A stretch of 61,602 bases of DNA from an uncultured Eubacteriales bacterium (GCA_902790175.1 CADAQZ010000003.1:1-61602), one strand, 5' to 3'. Counted from the first letter of the stretch, positions 38,288 to 46,622 are shown. Numbers and translations are program-made. The notes: generated by a model not told the origin, from the sequence alone.

Positions 38288-39475
38288 GTGGGCGTTATAG
38301 ATCTGAAAACTTTTTTGGACGACTTTATGAACAGCGACGACCTGGACCTGCTGGTCCGGGACGCCTCGGCGCTGTTCGCCTGCCCGGTGATGGTGGTGGA
38401 CATGGCCTTTCATGCGGTGTCGTGGCACGCGCCGGCCGACTTTGAGGACCTGCCCTTCCGCACGTCCATCGAGAGCGGCAGCCTGAGCTACGAGACGGGC
38501 AGCATCCTGGCGGGCAGCGACGCGCAGGCGCACTACGTCACGCTCGAGGACAGCCCGTACCGCCGGCGCTTTTCGCTGCTGGTGACGGGCGGCGCGCCGG
38601 TGGGGTATTTGATCCTGGTGGACGTGGGCAATCGGCTGGAGCTGGAGGACGCGCGCCTGTTCCAGGCCGTGGAATCGGCGCTGGCGAAGCAGCTGATGCT
38701 GGAGGTGAACCGCGGCAGCAGCATCCAGAGCACCGAGGAGTCGGTGCTGCAGCACCTGCTGGAGGGCCGCTTCACGGACGAATCGCTGTTTGAGCTGCAG
38801 GCCGCCAGCGCGGGCCTGAAGTACCTCGCGCCGCGGCGCATCGCGCTGGCGAACCTGGAGCTGTATCGCTCGACGAACTGGTCGGAGAACGCGCTGCGCA
38901 GCACGATATTGGACGTGTTCCCGATGTCGCGTCCGCTGATCCACGACGGCGGCGTGGTGTTCTTTTTGAACAGCGACCCGGACATGCACCTGTTCAAGGG
39001 CCTGTCCGGGCAGTTCAACCTGCGCGTCGTGATCTCCGCGCCGGTGGAGCGCCTGTTCGCGCTGCCGGAGGTCTATTCGGCCACGCGCGCGCTGATGGAG
39101 CTATTGCTGCCGCGCATGCCGCATCCGTTTGCCGTGCGCGCCGAGGACTATCAGGCGCTGATGCAGCTGAAGCAGCTGGAATCGCGGCGCGATCTGGCGC
39201 TTCCCGCCGTGCGCGCGCTGGGCGAGCGCGACAAAGAGGAGGGCACGCTCTACTGCCTGACGCTCTACACCTACCTGATCTGCCACCACTCCCTGCAGGA
39301 GACCTGCGCGCGACTGTTCACGCACCGCAACACCGTGCTCTACCGCGTCAAGCGCATGCGCGAGGACTTCGACATCCCCCTCGACGACCCCGGCCAGCAC
39401 CTGGCGCTGCTGCTCTCCGCCGCGATGATGCTGATGGAGCAGGGGAGGGAGGACATATTTTTACCGGAGGCATAA
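38288..39475 (+). CDS. PucR/CdaR-type transcriptional regulator
   Basis: 395 residues. An N-terminal sensing region of about 130 residues has a GAF-like pattern (LFACPVMVVDMAFHAVSW ... GAPVGYLILVDVG). The C-terminal PucR helix-turn-helix is distinctive: LYTYLICHHSLQETCARLFTHRNTVLYRVKRM. Such regulators respond to small metabolites and usually control nearby catabolic genes; the only close neighbours are the divergent HPr-like gene and the riboswitch-controlled thiT. The GTG at 38288 is the most upstream plausible start, but the GGGGG stretch overlaps it, so the true start is uncertain by a few codons. A strong terminator follows. Confidence 0.82.
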   Translation: MGVIDLKTFLDDFMNSDDLDLLVRDASALFACPVMVVDMAFHAVSWHAPADFEDLPFRTSIESGSLSYETGSILAGSDAQAHYVTLEDSPYRRRFSLLVTGGAPVGYLILVDVGNRLELEDARLFQAVESALAKQLMLEVNRGSSIQSTEESVLQHLLEGRFTDESLFELQAASAGLKYLAPRRIALANLELYRSTNWSENALRSTILDVFPMSRPLIHDGGVVFFLNSDPDMHLFKGLSGQFNLRVVISAPVERLFALPEVYSATRALMELLLPRMPHPFAVRAEDYQALMQLKQLESRRDLALPAVRALGERDKEEGTLYCLTLYTYLICHHSLQETCARLFTHRNTVLYRVKRMREDFDIPLDDPGQHLALLLSAAMMLMEQGREDIFLPEA

Positions 39476-39501
39476 AAAAGACCGCGAACGCGGTCTTTTT
39501 T
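39474..39501 (+). terminator. Terminator of the PucR-type gene
   Basis: AAAAAAGACCGCG, loop AA, CGCGGTCTTTTTT. Confidence 0.92.
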
Positions 39502-39508
39502 GGCTTGT

Positions 39509-39600
39509 ACATGATTAGGAAAACGGGACGTTTTCCGGGTCGGTGAAGTGAAAAACCCTTAGGGTTTTTCAGTCCGCGAAGCGGACCGCGGACGGTTCAA
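39509..39600. repeat. Cluster of small hairpins, including copy 2 of the 16588 repeat
   Basis: 39509-39545 is the inverse complement of the repeat at 16588-16624. It is followed by TGAAAAACCC/GGGTTTTTCA (39548-39570), GTCCGC-GAA-GCGGAC (39572-39586) and TTCAATCC/GGATTGAA. Nothing coding is visible in 39476-39657. Confidence 0.6.
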
Positions 39601-39657
39601 TCCTGCGGATTGAAGCGCCGCGCTGGGTTCCGCAGGAACACGTCGACAATCATTATG

Positions 39658-40464
39658 TCAACCCTTTTTGCGGATCGTTTTCACCAGCCGCGGCATACCG
39701 GGGATGCAAGAAATCAGTATGCACACCAGCGCATCTGGAGCCATATAGCTGGCGTTGTAGACCATGGAGTAAACCAGCGCGTTCTGTTCACCGGCAGATT
39801 CCGCGAAGAAGATCACACCGGACAGCACGGACATGAACCAGCGCGCGATACAGGCCAAAAGCACCGCGATGGGCAGCCGCCACTGATCCTTGATGGGTAT
39901 CAACAAGGCCAGGCAGCTCAAGATCATTGCGCCGTAAGCGAGCGGATAATCCATCAGGAGCTGGATGGGATGGATGATGTAAGGGTCAGCCAGCAGCTTG
40001 AGCAGGCCGAAGACACAGCCTACGACAAATCCCTTGAGAGGCCCACAGGCCACCATGAACAGGATCAGAGGCAGCATGGAGGCGGGCGTGATGGAGCCAC
40101 CCTGAGGCATGCGATACAGCCGGATACAGCTGAGCACGAACGCGATGGCGACGCACATCGCGCCCATCGAGAGGCTGCGGCTGTCCCAACGAATCTTCTT
40201 TGCGTTCAGGGCCAGCAGTATGCCCGCGGCGACGAGGATGCCCAGGACGACCCAGGTATACCACGGTACCTCCAGCAGCTTTTTGAAAACGGGCGACACG
40301 GCGGGCGCGGCTTCCTCCGCGGCCTCCTCTTCAGTCGTCTCGGTCGCTTCCTCGGCGGCGCTTTCCGCGATATCGGCAGAGGTGTCGGCGGTCTCGGCCA
40401 GCGCGGGCGTCAGCGCCATCAGCGCCAGCGTCAGCGCGAGCAACAGGGCAAACAGTTTCTTCAT
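39658..40464 (-). CDS. thiT: Thiamine ECF-transporter S component ThiT with N-terminal signal-like segment and acidic linker
   Basis: 268 residues, well above the ~190 usual for ThiT. The C-terminal part (about 95-268) has six hydrophobic helices and the ThiT pattern MPQGGSITPASMLPLI and IIHPIQLLMDYPLAYG (thiamine pocket). The extra N-terminus is a signal-peptide-like helix (residues 1-~20), an acidic Ala/Glu/Thr linker (about 25-55) and one membrane helix (about 66-84). ThiT captures thiamine and works with EcfA1/A2/T, which are not in this window. ATG 40464 is 8 nt after AAAGGA. A TPP riboswitch precedes it and confirms the substrate. Confidence 0.9.
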   Translation of the reverse strand: MKKLFALLLALTLALMALTPALAETADTSADIAESAAEEATETTEEEAAEEAAPAVSPVFKKLLEVPWYTWVVLGILVAAGILLALNAKKIRWDSRSLSMGAMCVAIAFVLSCIRLYRMPQGGSITPASMLPLILFMVACGPLKGFVVGCVFGLLKLLADPYIIHPIQLLMDYPLAYGAMILSCLALLIPIKDQWRLPIAVLLACIARWFMSVLSGVIFFAESAGEQNALVYSMVYNASYMAPDALVCILISCIPGMPRLVKTIRKKG

Positions 40465-40493
40465 GTTTCTCATCCTTTCGCGTATTTTGCCGC

Positions 40494-40527
40494 AAAAGAA
40501 ACCCGCGCGCATTTGCATGCGCACGGG
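40494..40527 (-). terminator. Riboswitch expression-platform terminator
   Basis: On the minus strand CCCGTGCGCAT, loop GCAA, ATGCGCGCGGG (one G-T wobble), then TTTCTTTT, between the TPP aptamer and thiT. Confidence 0.8.
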
Positions 40528-40550
40528 GAAACGGACGTCAAAGATTGGCG

Positions 40551-40640
40551 TTCCGCTTCCCTACGGTGGGATTATCCACTTCAGGTTCCAAGGGACCGGA
40601 CTTTCGCCCATCTCAGCCTTTCGGCGCCCCCAGCGGTTGG
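40551..40640 (-). promoter_or_regulatory. TPP riboswitch (THI element)
   Basis: On the minus strand the aptamer signatures are in order: GGGGGCGCCGAAAGGCTGAGA, CCCTTGGAACCTGA, GTGGATAATCCCACC and GTAGGGAAGC. With the terminator at 40494-40527 it should switch thiT off at transcription level when thiamine pyrophosphate is plentiful. Confidence 0.95.
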
Positions 40641-40644
40641 TACT

Positions 40645-40673
40645 ATTCTATGCCTGCGGTGTACACCTGTCAA
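40645..40673 (-). promoter_or_regulatory. Promoter of the TPP-riboswitch/thiT transcript
   Basis: Minus-strand TTGACA (40673-40668), 17-nt spacer, TAGAAT (40650-40645), ending just before the aptamer. Confidence 0.8.
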
Positions 40674-40689
40674 GCGCGGTGTGTTAAGT

Positions 40690-40857
40690 TTCCAAGCCTT
40701 CCACTTTGGGGAAGGTGCCCCGTCAGGGGCGGAAGAGGTCTCCGACACGTTGCCTCGCGCCTCTGTTATGATAAAGGTGCGCAGTCATACGCAAAAGACC
40801 TCATCCGTCACTCCCTTCGGTCGTGCCACCTTCCCCAGAGGGGAAGGCTTTTGGTCA
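40690..40857. repeat. Inverted structured repeat (AAGCCTTCC ... GGAAGGCTT)
   Basis: AAGCCTTCCACTTTGGGGAAGGTG near 40693 and its near-complement CACCTTCCCCAGAGGGGAAGGCTT near 40828-40853 enclose about 110 nt of apparently non-coding DNA. GGTGCCCCGTCAGGGGC resembles part of the hairpin module at 4013 and 41661. Confidence 0.6.
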
Positions 40858-41601
40858 GTCGTAGATCCTGTGCCACTCTTCGGTGAACGTTCCGTCTTCG
40901 TTGCGCAGCACCAGCGGCTCCAGCCAGTGCAGGCCCTCGCCGCCCTGCTTGACGCCCTCCAGCAGCACGAACTTCGGCGCGCGGCCCGCCACGCCGTGCA
41001 CGGTGCGCAGGCGCTTGGGAGCGATGCCCGCGCCGTCCATGGCGCGCATCAGCTCGTAGGCGCGCGGGGCGGGGTAGATGGCGCAGAAGCGCCCGCCGTT
41101 TTTCAGCAGCATCGCGGCGGATTTGGCGAGGTCCGCGGGCGTGAGGTCGCCCTCGTGGCGGGCGATGCGCTTGGCTTCGCTCTGGCTCTCCAGCGCCGCG
41201 CCGCTTCTGCCGTAGGGCGGGTTGCACACCGCCAACGAGATTCGCCCCGCGCCCAGCGTCCGCCAGGCCTCGCGCATGTCCATACAGTGCACGCGCACGC
41301 GGCCCTCCAGGCGGTTCAGGGCGACGCTGCGCGCGGCCATGTCGGCGATGCCGGGCTGGAGCTCCACGGCGTCCACCTCGCAATCCGGCTGATGCGCGGC
41401 CATCAGCAGCGCGATGGCCCCGGTGCCGCAGCCCAGGTCGGCGGCCTTTTCGCCCTTGCGGGGCGCGGCAAAGTCCGCCAGCAGCACGCTGTCCGTGCCG
41501 AAGCGGAAGGCGTCCGGCCGCTGGATCAGCTTCATGCCGTTCGCCTGCAGATCGTCCAGGCGCTCGCCGGGAAGGAGAAAATTTGAATTTGAATCGCACA
41601 T
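40855..41601 (-). CDS. TrmN6/YabB-type tRNA (adenine-N6) methyltransferase
   Basis: 248 residues. The N-terminus reads LIQRPDAFRFGTDSVLLADFA, a hallmark of tRNA1Val adenine-37 N6 methylases, then SAM motif I DLGCGTGAIALLMA, acidic VDAVELQ and the catalytic CNPPYGRSG (NPPY). The C-terminal half forms the rest of the Rossmann domain (RFCAIYPAPRAYELMRAM). It modifies tRNA N6-adenosine; the exact tRNA is inferred. ATG 41601 has only a weak upstream purine stretch. It is bounded on both sides by repeats. Confidence 0.88.
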   Translation of the reverse strand: MCDSNSNFLLPGERLDDLQANGMKLIQRPDAFRFGTDSVLLADFAAPRKGEKAADLGCGTGAIALLMAAHQPDCEVDAVELQPGIADMAARSVALNRLEGRVRVHCMDMREAWRTLGAGRISLAVCNPPYGRSGAALESQSEAKRIARHEGDLTPADLAKSAAMLLKNGGRFCAIYPAPRAYELMRAMDGAGIAPKRLRTVHGVAGRAPKFVLLEGVKQGGEGLHWLEPLVLRNEDGTFTEEWHRIYD

Positions 41602-41607
41602 GGCTTT

Positions 41608-41646
41608 CGGGAGTGAGGTGTAAGGAGTAAGGAGTTAGGAGTGAAT
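41608..41646 (+). repeat. Heptamer tract (GGAGTAA/GGAGTTA type)
   Basis: About five imperfect heptamers directly upstream of the methyltransferase gene; member of the dispersed heptamer family. Confidence 0.6.
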
Positions 41647-41660
41647 GGCGAGAACGGGGG

Positions 41661-41805
41661 ACAACCCCTCAGTCAGCTGCGCTGACAGCTCCCCTTACAC
41701 AGGGGAGCCGAGGCTGCCGCGACTTCTCTTGCCTCCCCTGTGTAAGGGGAGGTGGCCCGTCAGGGCCGGAGGGGTTGTAGGGGCGCCGTTGCGGCGCCCG
41801 CCACA
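41661..41805. repeat. Complete CAGTCAGC hairpin module plus GGGGCGCC palindrome
   Basis: Outer arms ACAACCCCTC (41661-41670) and GAGGGGTTGT (about 41769-41778). Inside are CAGTCAGCTGCGCTGACAG, CTCCCCTTACACAGGGGAG, core GAGGCTGCCGCGACTTCTC and CTCCCCTGTGTAAGGGGAG. A GGGGCGCCGTTGCGGCGCCC palindrome follows. This is the fullest copy of the module in the window. Confidence 0.8.
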
Positions 41806-41809
41806 ATTC

Positions 41810-43234
41810 CTAGTCCGCGTCCCAGCAATACACCGTCGCGCCTTCCATCTCGTCCATGTAGCTGAGCACGACCCAGCCGCCCTCGGCGGTGGTGCAGATC
41901 ACCTGGCTGTCGCCCGCGCCCACGGCCAGACGGATCGTGACGGTGTCGGCGCTGGCGCTCTGGAAGGCCACGATGTCGCCGGGCTCCACGGCGGCGATCG
42001 TCTCCACCTGCCGGTCGGCCATGCGGATGAGGTCCTCCGGGAACGTGACGGGCAGCCCCGCCGACACGCACACGTACTGCACGAACGCGAAGCCGGGGTA
42101 CAGCTCGTCGTCCTCGCTGCCGAAGGAGGCCCCGACCAGCTCCCTGGCGCGCTTGGCCACGGCGGCCTGCGCGTCGGCGTTCGCGGCGTCCAGCATCAGC
42201 TGGAAGCGCTGCTGCACGATGCCGTCCAGCATCGATACCGCGCCGTCGCTGCTGAGCAGGGCGAGCGTCTCGCTGTCGATCTCGCCCGTGGGCGTCAGGT
42301 TTGCGGCCATCTGGAACAGCCGCGCGGCGGTCTCGGTGGTGTAGCCGAACACGCCGGTGATCTCGTGGTCGAAGAAGCCCAGCGCGTTGAGCCGCTCCTG
42401 GATCTGGCGGATGTTGTCGCCGTAGTCGCCGGCCTTCAGCGCCAGCGAGGGCTGGGCGGCGGCCTCGGCGTAGAGCGCGGACCACGTGAAGGCGTCGGCC
42501 TTGCCGGTGACGTTCAGGCCCCGGTCGCGCTGGTAGGCCGCGAGGGCCTCGCGCGTCAGGTTGCCGAAATTGGCGGTGCAGCTGCCGGTGAAGTAGCCCA
42601 GGGAGGCCAGCTTGCGCTGCAGCACGTACACGTTCAGCCCCGAATCGCCCTCGGAGGCGCTCATCTCGCTGAGGAACGCGGGCCAGGTGATGGGGGAATC
42701 CGCCATCAGCCGCATCAGCACCGCGCCGTCGGCCACGCCGGTCACGGGCAGGCCGTTCACCATCTGGAAGCTCTCCACCGCCTGGCGCGTGGCGTCGCTG
42801 AAGATGCCGTCCGGCTCGCCGGCGAAGTAGCCGTACTCCTTCAGCTTGCGCTGCACCGACAGCACGTCGTTGCTGGTGCTGCCCTTCTCCAGCGGCGTCA
42901 TCTGGGCGTAGGCATTGGTGAAGCGGCTCAGGTAGCCCTGGCGGGAGAGCGCGTCGGAGCTGTTCATCCGCTGGCGCGTGGCGTCGTCGGCCTCGCCGGT
43001 CACCTCCAGGCCGTTGGCCTGCTGGAAGCTCTCCAGCGCCGCGCGCGTCTGGGCGTCGAACACGCCGTCGTAGTCGTCGGACAGGTAGCCCAGCTCCCAC
43101 AGGCGCAGCTCCATGCGGTAGACCTCGTCGGAGGTCATGTCCACGAGCAGCTCGGTGTCCAGCGGCTCGGCGAGGCCCGCGCCGAGGAGCGCCGCGGCCG
43201 CCGCGAGGATCAGTATGCGTTTCAGTGCTTTCAT
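41810..43234 (-). CDS. Secreted protein with four PG-binding domains and a degenerate NlpC/P60-like domain
   Basis: 474 residues: signal peptide (1-~22), four PG_binding_1 repeats (about 30-95, 115-180, 200-260, 270-335; each with LxxLGY ... DGxF ... TRxAxxxFQ), and a C-terminal region (about 350-474) laid out like NlpC/P60 (AKRARELVGASFG ... GFAFVQYVCVSAGLPV ... VEPGDIVAF). The DCSGF-type catalytic Cys and the HVGI-type His are not present (GFAFVQ and VTIRLAVG instead), so it is probably not a peptidase. A wall-binding or regulatory role is inferred. ATG 43234 follows AGAGGGG. Confidence 0.8.
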   Translation of the reverse strand: MKALKRILILAAAAALLGAGLAEPLDTELLVDMTSDEVYRMELRLWELGYLSDDYDGVFDAQTRAALESFQQANGLEVTGEADDATRQRMNSSDALSRQGYLSRFTNAYAQMTPLEKGSTSNDVLSVQRKLKEYGYFAGEPDGIFSDATRQAVESFQMVNGLPVTGVADGAVLMRLMADSPITWPAFLSEMSASEGDSGLNVYVLQRKLASLGYFTGSCTANFGNLTREALAAYQRDRGLNVTGKADAFTWSALYAEAAAQPSLALKAGDYGDNIRQIQERLNALGFFDHEITGVFGYTTETAARLFQMAANLTPTGEIDSETLALLSSDGAVSMLDGIVQQRFQLMLDAANADAQAAVAKRARELVGASFGSEDDELYPGFAFVQYVCVSAGLPVTFPEDLIRMADRQVETIAAVEPGDIVAFQSASADTVTIRLAVGAGDSQVICTTAEGGWVVLSYMDEMEGATVYCWDAD

Positions 43235-43266
43235 GAGAATACCCCTCTGCCGGGAGAACATGATTG

Positions 43267-43295
43267 TGTAGGGGCGGTGTTTCGCCGCCCCTGCA
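43267..43295. repeat. GGGGCGGC palindrome in the leader of the PG-binding gene
   Basis: TGTAGGGGCGG (43267-43277) and CCGCCCCTGCA (43285-43295) with a 7-nt loop. It lies between the promoter at 43312-43340 and the start codon at 43234, so it is transcribed as a leader hairpin. Confidence 0.7.
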
Positions 43296-43311
43296 CGATG
43301 TCGATGGTTCT

Positions 43312-43340
43312 ATTGTAGCGCATCAGAAGGATTTTTTCAA
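43312..43340 (-). promoter_or_regulatory. Promoter of the PG-binding/NlpC-like gene
   Basis: Minus-strand TTGAAA (43340-43335), 17-nt spacer, TACAAT (43317-43312). Confidence 0.65.
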
Positions 43341-43343
43341 CGG

Positions 43344-46052
43344 TCAATCGATTTTGTTCAGATAGCGCAGCGCCACGAAGCCGCGCACGCCGTCGTATTC
43401 CACATAGGCCACGGAACGGTTGAAGGCGTACACGTGCAGCCGAGCGCCCTTGTTCACGTCCGCCAGCGCGTCGCCGGTCAGATCGGCGCTCTCGTACAGC
43501 TCCAGCCGCGCGGTGGCCTCGGCCTCGCACTCCAGGTAGCTGATGCCGTCGTCCTTTGCGGGAGCCTCCTCGGCGTTCAGCTCCAGCGCGTCCAGCGGTA
43601 TAAAGCCGGTCACGCCGTCCACGCGCACGCAGGCCCAGCGGCTGTTGTACGCGCCCAGCTGCACCTTCTCGCCCTGGCTCAGCCGCGCCAGCGGCTCCTG
43701 GGAGGTATCACGCTCGGGGTAGAGCGCCGCGCCGTCCTCGATCACGGTGGCGTACTGCGTGCCCTTCACGACGGTCACTTCGCCGCCCTCGGTCTGCGCG
43801 GGGGCGTCCGGCACCTGGTCGGTGAGCCCGCTGAGCAGCACGAAGCCGGTCATGCCGCCCGTGCGCACGCACGCCCACTCCTCGTTGTACGCGCCCAGGC
43901 GCACCTGTTCGTTGCCGGCGAGCGTGGCGAGCACCGCGGACTGGGAATCGGGCGCTTCAAACATCGGCAGCGCCGCGGCGGCGACGTAGCGATACACCTC
44001 GCCCTCCACGATCGTCACCTCGCCCGCCGCCTCGGCCGGGGCGGGCGTCTCCTGGGGCGCGTCCACCGGCGACAGGCAGCTGAGCTTCACGTAGCCGGTC
44101 AGGCCGTCCGCCGTGCGGGCGTAGGCCCAGGCGCGGTTGTAGGCCAGGATCTGCACATAGCCGCCCTTCGCGAGCGTCTGCCGGGGCGACACGGTGTCGT
44201 CCGCGTTCACGTACAGGCCGGCGTCCTCGGTCAGAAGCGCCGTCAGGTCGTCCGGCGCGGTGACGATCTCGCCGTCCTGCGCGCCATCCTCGGCCTGCAA
44301 CGTCAGCGCGCCGCGGGGGATGAAGCCCTCCGCGCCCGCCTGCGTGGTGACCAGCGCCCAGGCGTCGGTGTAGGCGCTCAGGCGCACGGTGTCGCCGCTG
44401 CTGAGCCGCTCCAGCACCCGCGCCTGCGCGACAGGCAGCTGCAGCACATCCACGGCCGCGCCGACGTGGGCGAAGGTCTCGTTCTTCACCTGCGCGGCGG
44501 TGACGCCGATCAGCGCAAAGTCGGTCAGCGCGTCGGTGTGCGCGAAGCCGTACACGCCGCCGCTGCCCAGCGCCGCCCAGTCGCCTTGCACGGCGTAGAT
44601 GTCCACGGTGGCCCCGGCGGGCAGCGTGGTGATCGCCGCCACGGACTCGTCCGGGCCCTGGTACACGCGGGTCTTCTGGCTCAGCCGCGCGCTGGCGATG
44701 GGGTCCGCGGCGGGCTCGGCGTCCTTCAGCGAGGTATCCGCCAGCGACAGTCGCACCAACTCGCAGCCGGGGTAGTAGTACTCGAGGATCTCCTCGCAGG
44801 AAAAGCCCTTCTTCGCCATGACCTGCGCGCCGCGGCGGCTCATGCCGAGGCCGGAGCCGCTGCGCCGGAATGTGACTTCAAACGCCCGGTCCGTCTCCGA
44901 GACCCACACGGTCTCGTTGGCCTCGTCGTTGATGGACAGAGCGTACCAGTCCTCGAGGCCGCCGTAGGTGGGGACCTCGGCGCGCACCTGCGCCACGCGT
45001 GTCTCGCCCGCGGCGGTCGCGCCGGTCAGCGTCAGCTGGAACGACAGCGTGGCGTAGAGGCGGCTGGGCTCGGCAAACAGCGCCTCGCCGGGATCGACGG
45101 CGTCGATGCTGTCGATGTGCGCCGTGGCGGGGTCGGCCTCCAGGCCCAGCAGCGCCAGCTGGTCGGCCGCGCCCTCGATCAGCGCGCGCTCCAGCCGGGG
45201 GTCCAGCTCCGCGGCGTCCTTGCGCAGCGAGGCCGTCTTCTTCGCGCCGGAACCCTCCAGGTCGTAGGGATCGTCGCGCAGCGTGCAGTAGGGAAGCGCC
45301 GTGCCCACGGCGTTGGCGGCGGATTCGATCTGCCCGCCGTTGGATTCGCAGAAGTAGCAGGTGGCGGGGCTGCCGTCGTAGTACAGCGCCTGGCCCTGCG
45401 TGGCGTCCACCGCGCGCGTCACCTCGGCGTACTCCGGGGCGTCGTTGAAGCCGCGGTAGCTCAGCGCGTCGCCCGAGTCCACCAGGTCATAGGCGGCGCT
45501 GGCGCGGGCGACCTTCTGGCGCAGCGCGTAGTTGCGCGCCACCACGGCCTGGGCCTTCAGCGCCTCGAAGCCGCTGGTGGGGGCCAGCTCGTAGCCCACG
45601 ACGCCGTAGAGGTAGTCCTCCACGTAGATGCGCAGCGTGGTGGTGATCGCGTCGCCCGAGGCGGTGAAGCGCAGGTCGCCGCAGAAGCGGTTGGACAGCG
45701 CGGGCGACAGAAAGCGCATGCCGGCCTCGCCCGACGCGCCGCGCACCAGCCGGGCTTCGCCGCCCAGTGACAGCTTCTTGCCGTCGGCGCTGAGCACCAG
45801 GCTGCCGTTCGAGGCGGTGAGCGTCAATTCCGTGCCCGCGGGGAAGCGCGTGGCGGGATCCGCGTCGAGGGAATAGTCACAGTCGGCGCACATTTTGATC
45901 GACGAGGGCGAGCCCAGCCGCGCCAGCTTCACGCGCAGCATGCCGTCCGTCTCCGCCATAGCGGCGACGCCCAGGCACAACAACAGCGCCAGCGCCGCGA
46001 AAAGGATGCGCGCGCAGGCGTTCGCCATGCCTCTGGATTGAGTCGTTCGCAT
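43344..46052 (-). CDS. Secreted SpoIID/LytB-domain protein with multiple SH3 domains
   Basis: 902 residues. A signal peptide (about 9-33) precedes a SpoIID domain with EDYLYGVVGYELAPTSGFEALKAQ (catalytic-type Glu) and VVARNYALRQ, ESNGGQIESAANAVG and the closing GSGLGMSRRGAQVMAKKGFSCEEILEYYYPG. The C-terminal half holds at least five SH3-like repeats (tails such as WACVRTGGMTGFVLLSGL). SpoIID-type proteins are lytic transglycosylases acting on denuded glycan; the gene does not prove sporulation. ATG 46052 is chosen; ATG 46028 is possible. The GC content is high and even, with no sign of recent transfer. Confidence 0.85.
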   Translation of the reverse strand: MRTTQSRGMANACARILFAALALLLCLGVAAMAETDGMLRVKLARLGSPSSIKMCADCDYSLDADPATRFPAGTELTLTASNGSLVLSADGKKLSLGGEARLVRGASGEAGMRFLSPALSNRFCGDLRFTASGDAITTTLRIYVEDYLYGVVGYELAPTSGFEALKAQAVVARNYALRQKVARASAAYDLVDSGDALSYRGFNDAPEYAEVTRAVDATQGQALYYDGSPATCYFCESNGGQIESAANAVGTALPYCTLRDDPYDLEGSGAKKTASLRKDAAELDPRLERALIEGAADQLALLGLEADPATAHIDSIDAVDPGEALFAEPSRLYATLSFQLTLTGATAAGETRVAQVRAEVPTYGGLEDWYALSINDEANETVWVSETDRAFEVTFRRSGSGLGMSRRGAQVMAKKGFSCEEILEYYYPGCELVRLSLADTSLKDAEPAADPIASARLSQKTRVYQGPDESVAAITTLPAGATVDIYAVQGDWAALGSGGVYGFAHTDALTDFALIGVTAAQVKNETFAHVGAAVDVLQLPVAQARVLERLSSGDTVRLSAYTDAWALVTTQAGAEGFIPRGALTLQAEDGAQDGEIVTAPDDLTALLTEDAGLYVNADDTVSPRQTLAKGGYVQILAYNRAWAYARTADGLTGYVKLSCLSPVDAPQETPAPAEAAGEVTIVEGEVYRYVAAAALPMFEAPDSQSAVLATLAGNEQVRLGAYNEEWACVRTGGMTGFVLLSGLTDQVPDAPAQTEGGEVTVVKGTQYATVIEDGAALYPERDTSQEPLARLSQGEKVQLGAYNSRWACVRVDGVTGFIPLDALELNAEEAPAKDDGISYLECEAEATARLELYESADLTGDALADVNKGARLHVYAFNRSVAYVEYDGVRGFVALRYLNKID

Positions 46053-46211
46053 GATGCCCTCGATCGTCTTTTGTAGGCGGCCCGCCGGGCCTTGAATCGA
46101 GCCCCAAATCAAGCCACATTGGAGAAATTCTCCCTTCGCTCCTGTATTCCTGCCGGGGCATATAAATGTAAGAATATCGAAAACGAATTGTCATGGCTTT
46201 GCCGCCGACAA

Positions 46212-46246
46212 AAAACAAAATCCCGCCGAAGCGGGATTTTGTTTTG
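46212..46246 (-). terminator. Terminator of the ferredoxin gene with UUCG-type loop
   Basis: On the minus strand AAAACAAAATCCCGC-TTCG-GCGGGATTTTGTTTT. The C(UUCG)G tetraloop is extra stable. Confidence 0.9.
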
Positions 46247-46255
46247 GTCGATCGA

Positions 46256-46426
46256 TTAGGCCTCGGCGGGGGCGCCCACGGGGCACACACCGGCGCAAGC
46301 GCCGCAGGACACGCAGGTATCCGCGTCGATCACAAACTTGCCGTCGCCCTCAGAGATGGCGGAAACGGGACACTCTTCAGCGCACGCGCCGCAGGCGATG
46401 CACTCGTCACTGATCTGATAAGCCAT
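46256..46426 (-). CDS. Ferredoxin, 2[4Fe-4S] clostridial type
   Basis: 56 residues, classic size. Two CxxCxxCxxxCP cluster motifs: CIACGACAEECP and CVSCGACAGVCP, separated by SAISEGDGKFVIDADT. It is the low-potential electron carrier expected for the iorAB enzyme and for clostridial fermentation. ATG 46426 is 9 nt after AGGAGG. It has its own promoter and terminator, so it is a monocistronic gene. The upstream in-frame extension lacks a ribosome binding site and overlaps the promoter. Confidence 0.96.
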   Translation of the reverse strand: MAYQISDECIACGACAEECPVSAISEGDGKFVIDADTCVSCGACAGVCPVGAPAEA

Positions 46427-46456
46427 GATAAGTACCTCCTGTATTGTTGTGCATTT

Positions 46457-46485
46457 ATTATACACCCAATCGATCAAAAGTGCAA
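46457..46485 (-). promoter_or_regulatory. Promoter for ferredoxin
   Basis: Minus-strand TTGCAC (46485-46480), 17-nt spacer, TATAAT (46462-46457). Confidence 0.75.
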
Positions 46486-46593
46486 TATCCCATTTGTCTG
46501 AAATGCATTTTTTGTAAATTTTTGTGTTATTTATGGCTAACTAAGTGGGTTAGACGCATAAAACTGCAAGGCGTGCCCAAAATGATGCAAAAA

Positions 46594-46622
46594 ACGGCTC
46601 CGGCGACGTACGCCGGAGTCGT
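46594..46622 (-). terminator. Terminator of the khpA transcript
   Basis: CGGCTCCGGCG/CGCCGGAGTCG stem with a 5-nt loop; on the minus strand it ends in TTTTTT. It lies 12 nt beyond the khpA stop. Confidence 0.85.

Noticed and set aside
43344-46052. SpoIID-type gene and SleB-like hydrolase as evidence for sporulation
   Set aside because: Both domains occur in non-sporulating bacteria as wall enzymes, and no sporulation-specific regulator or spore gene is in the window.
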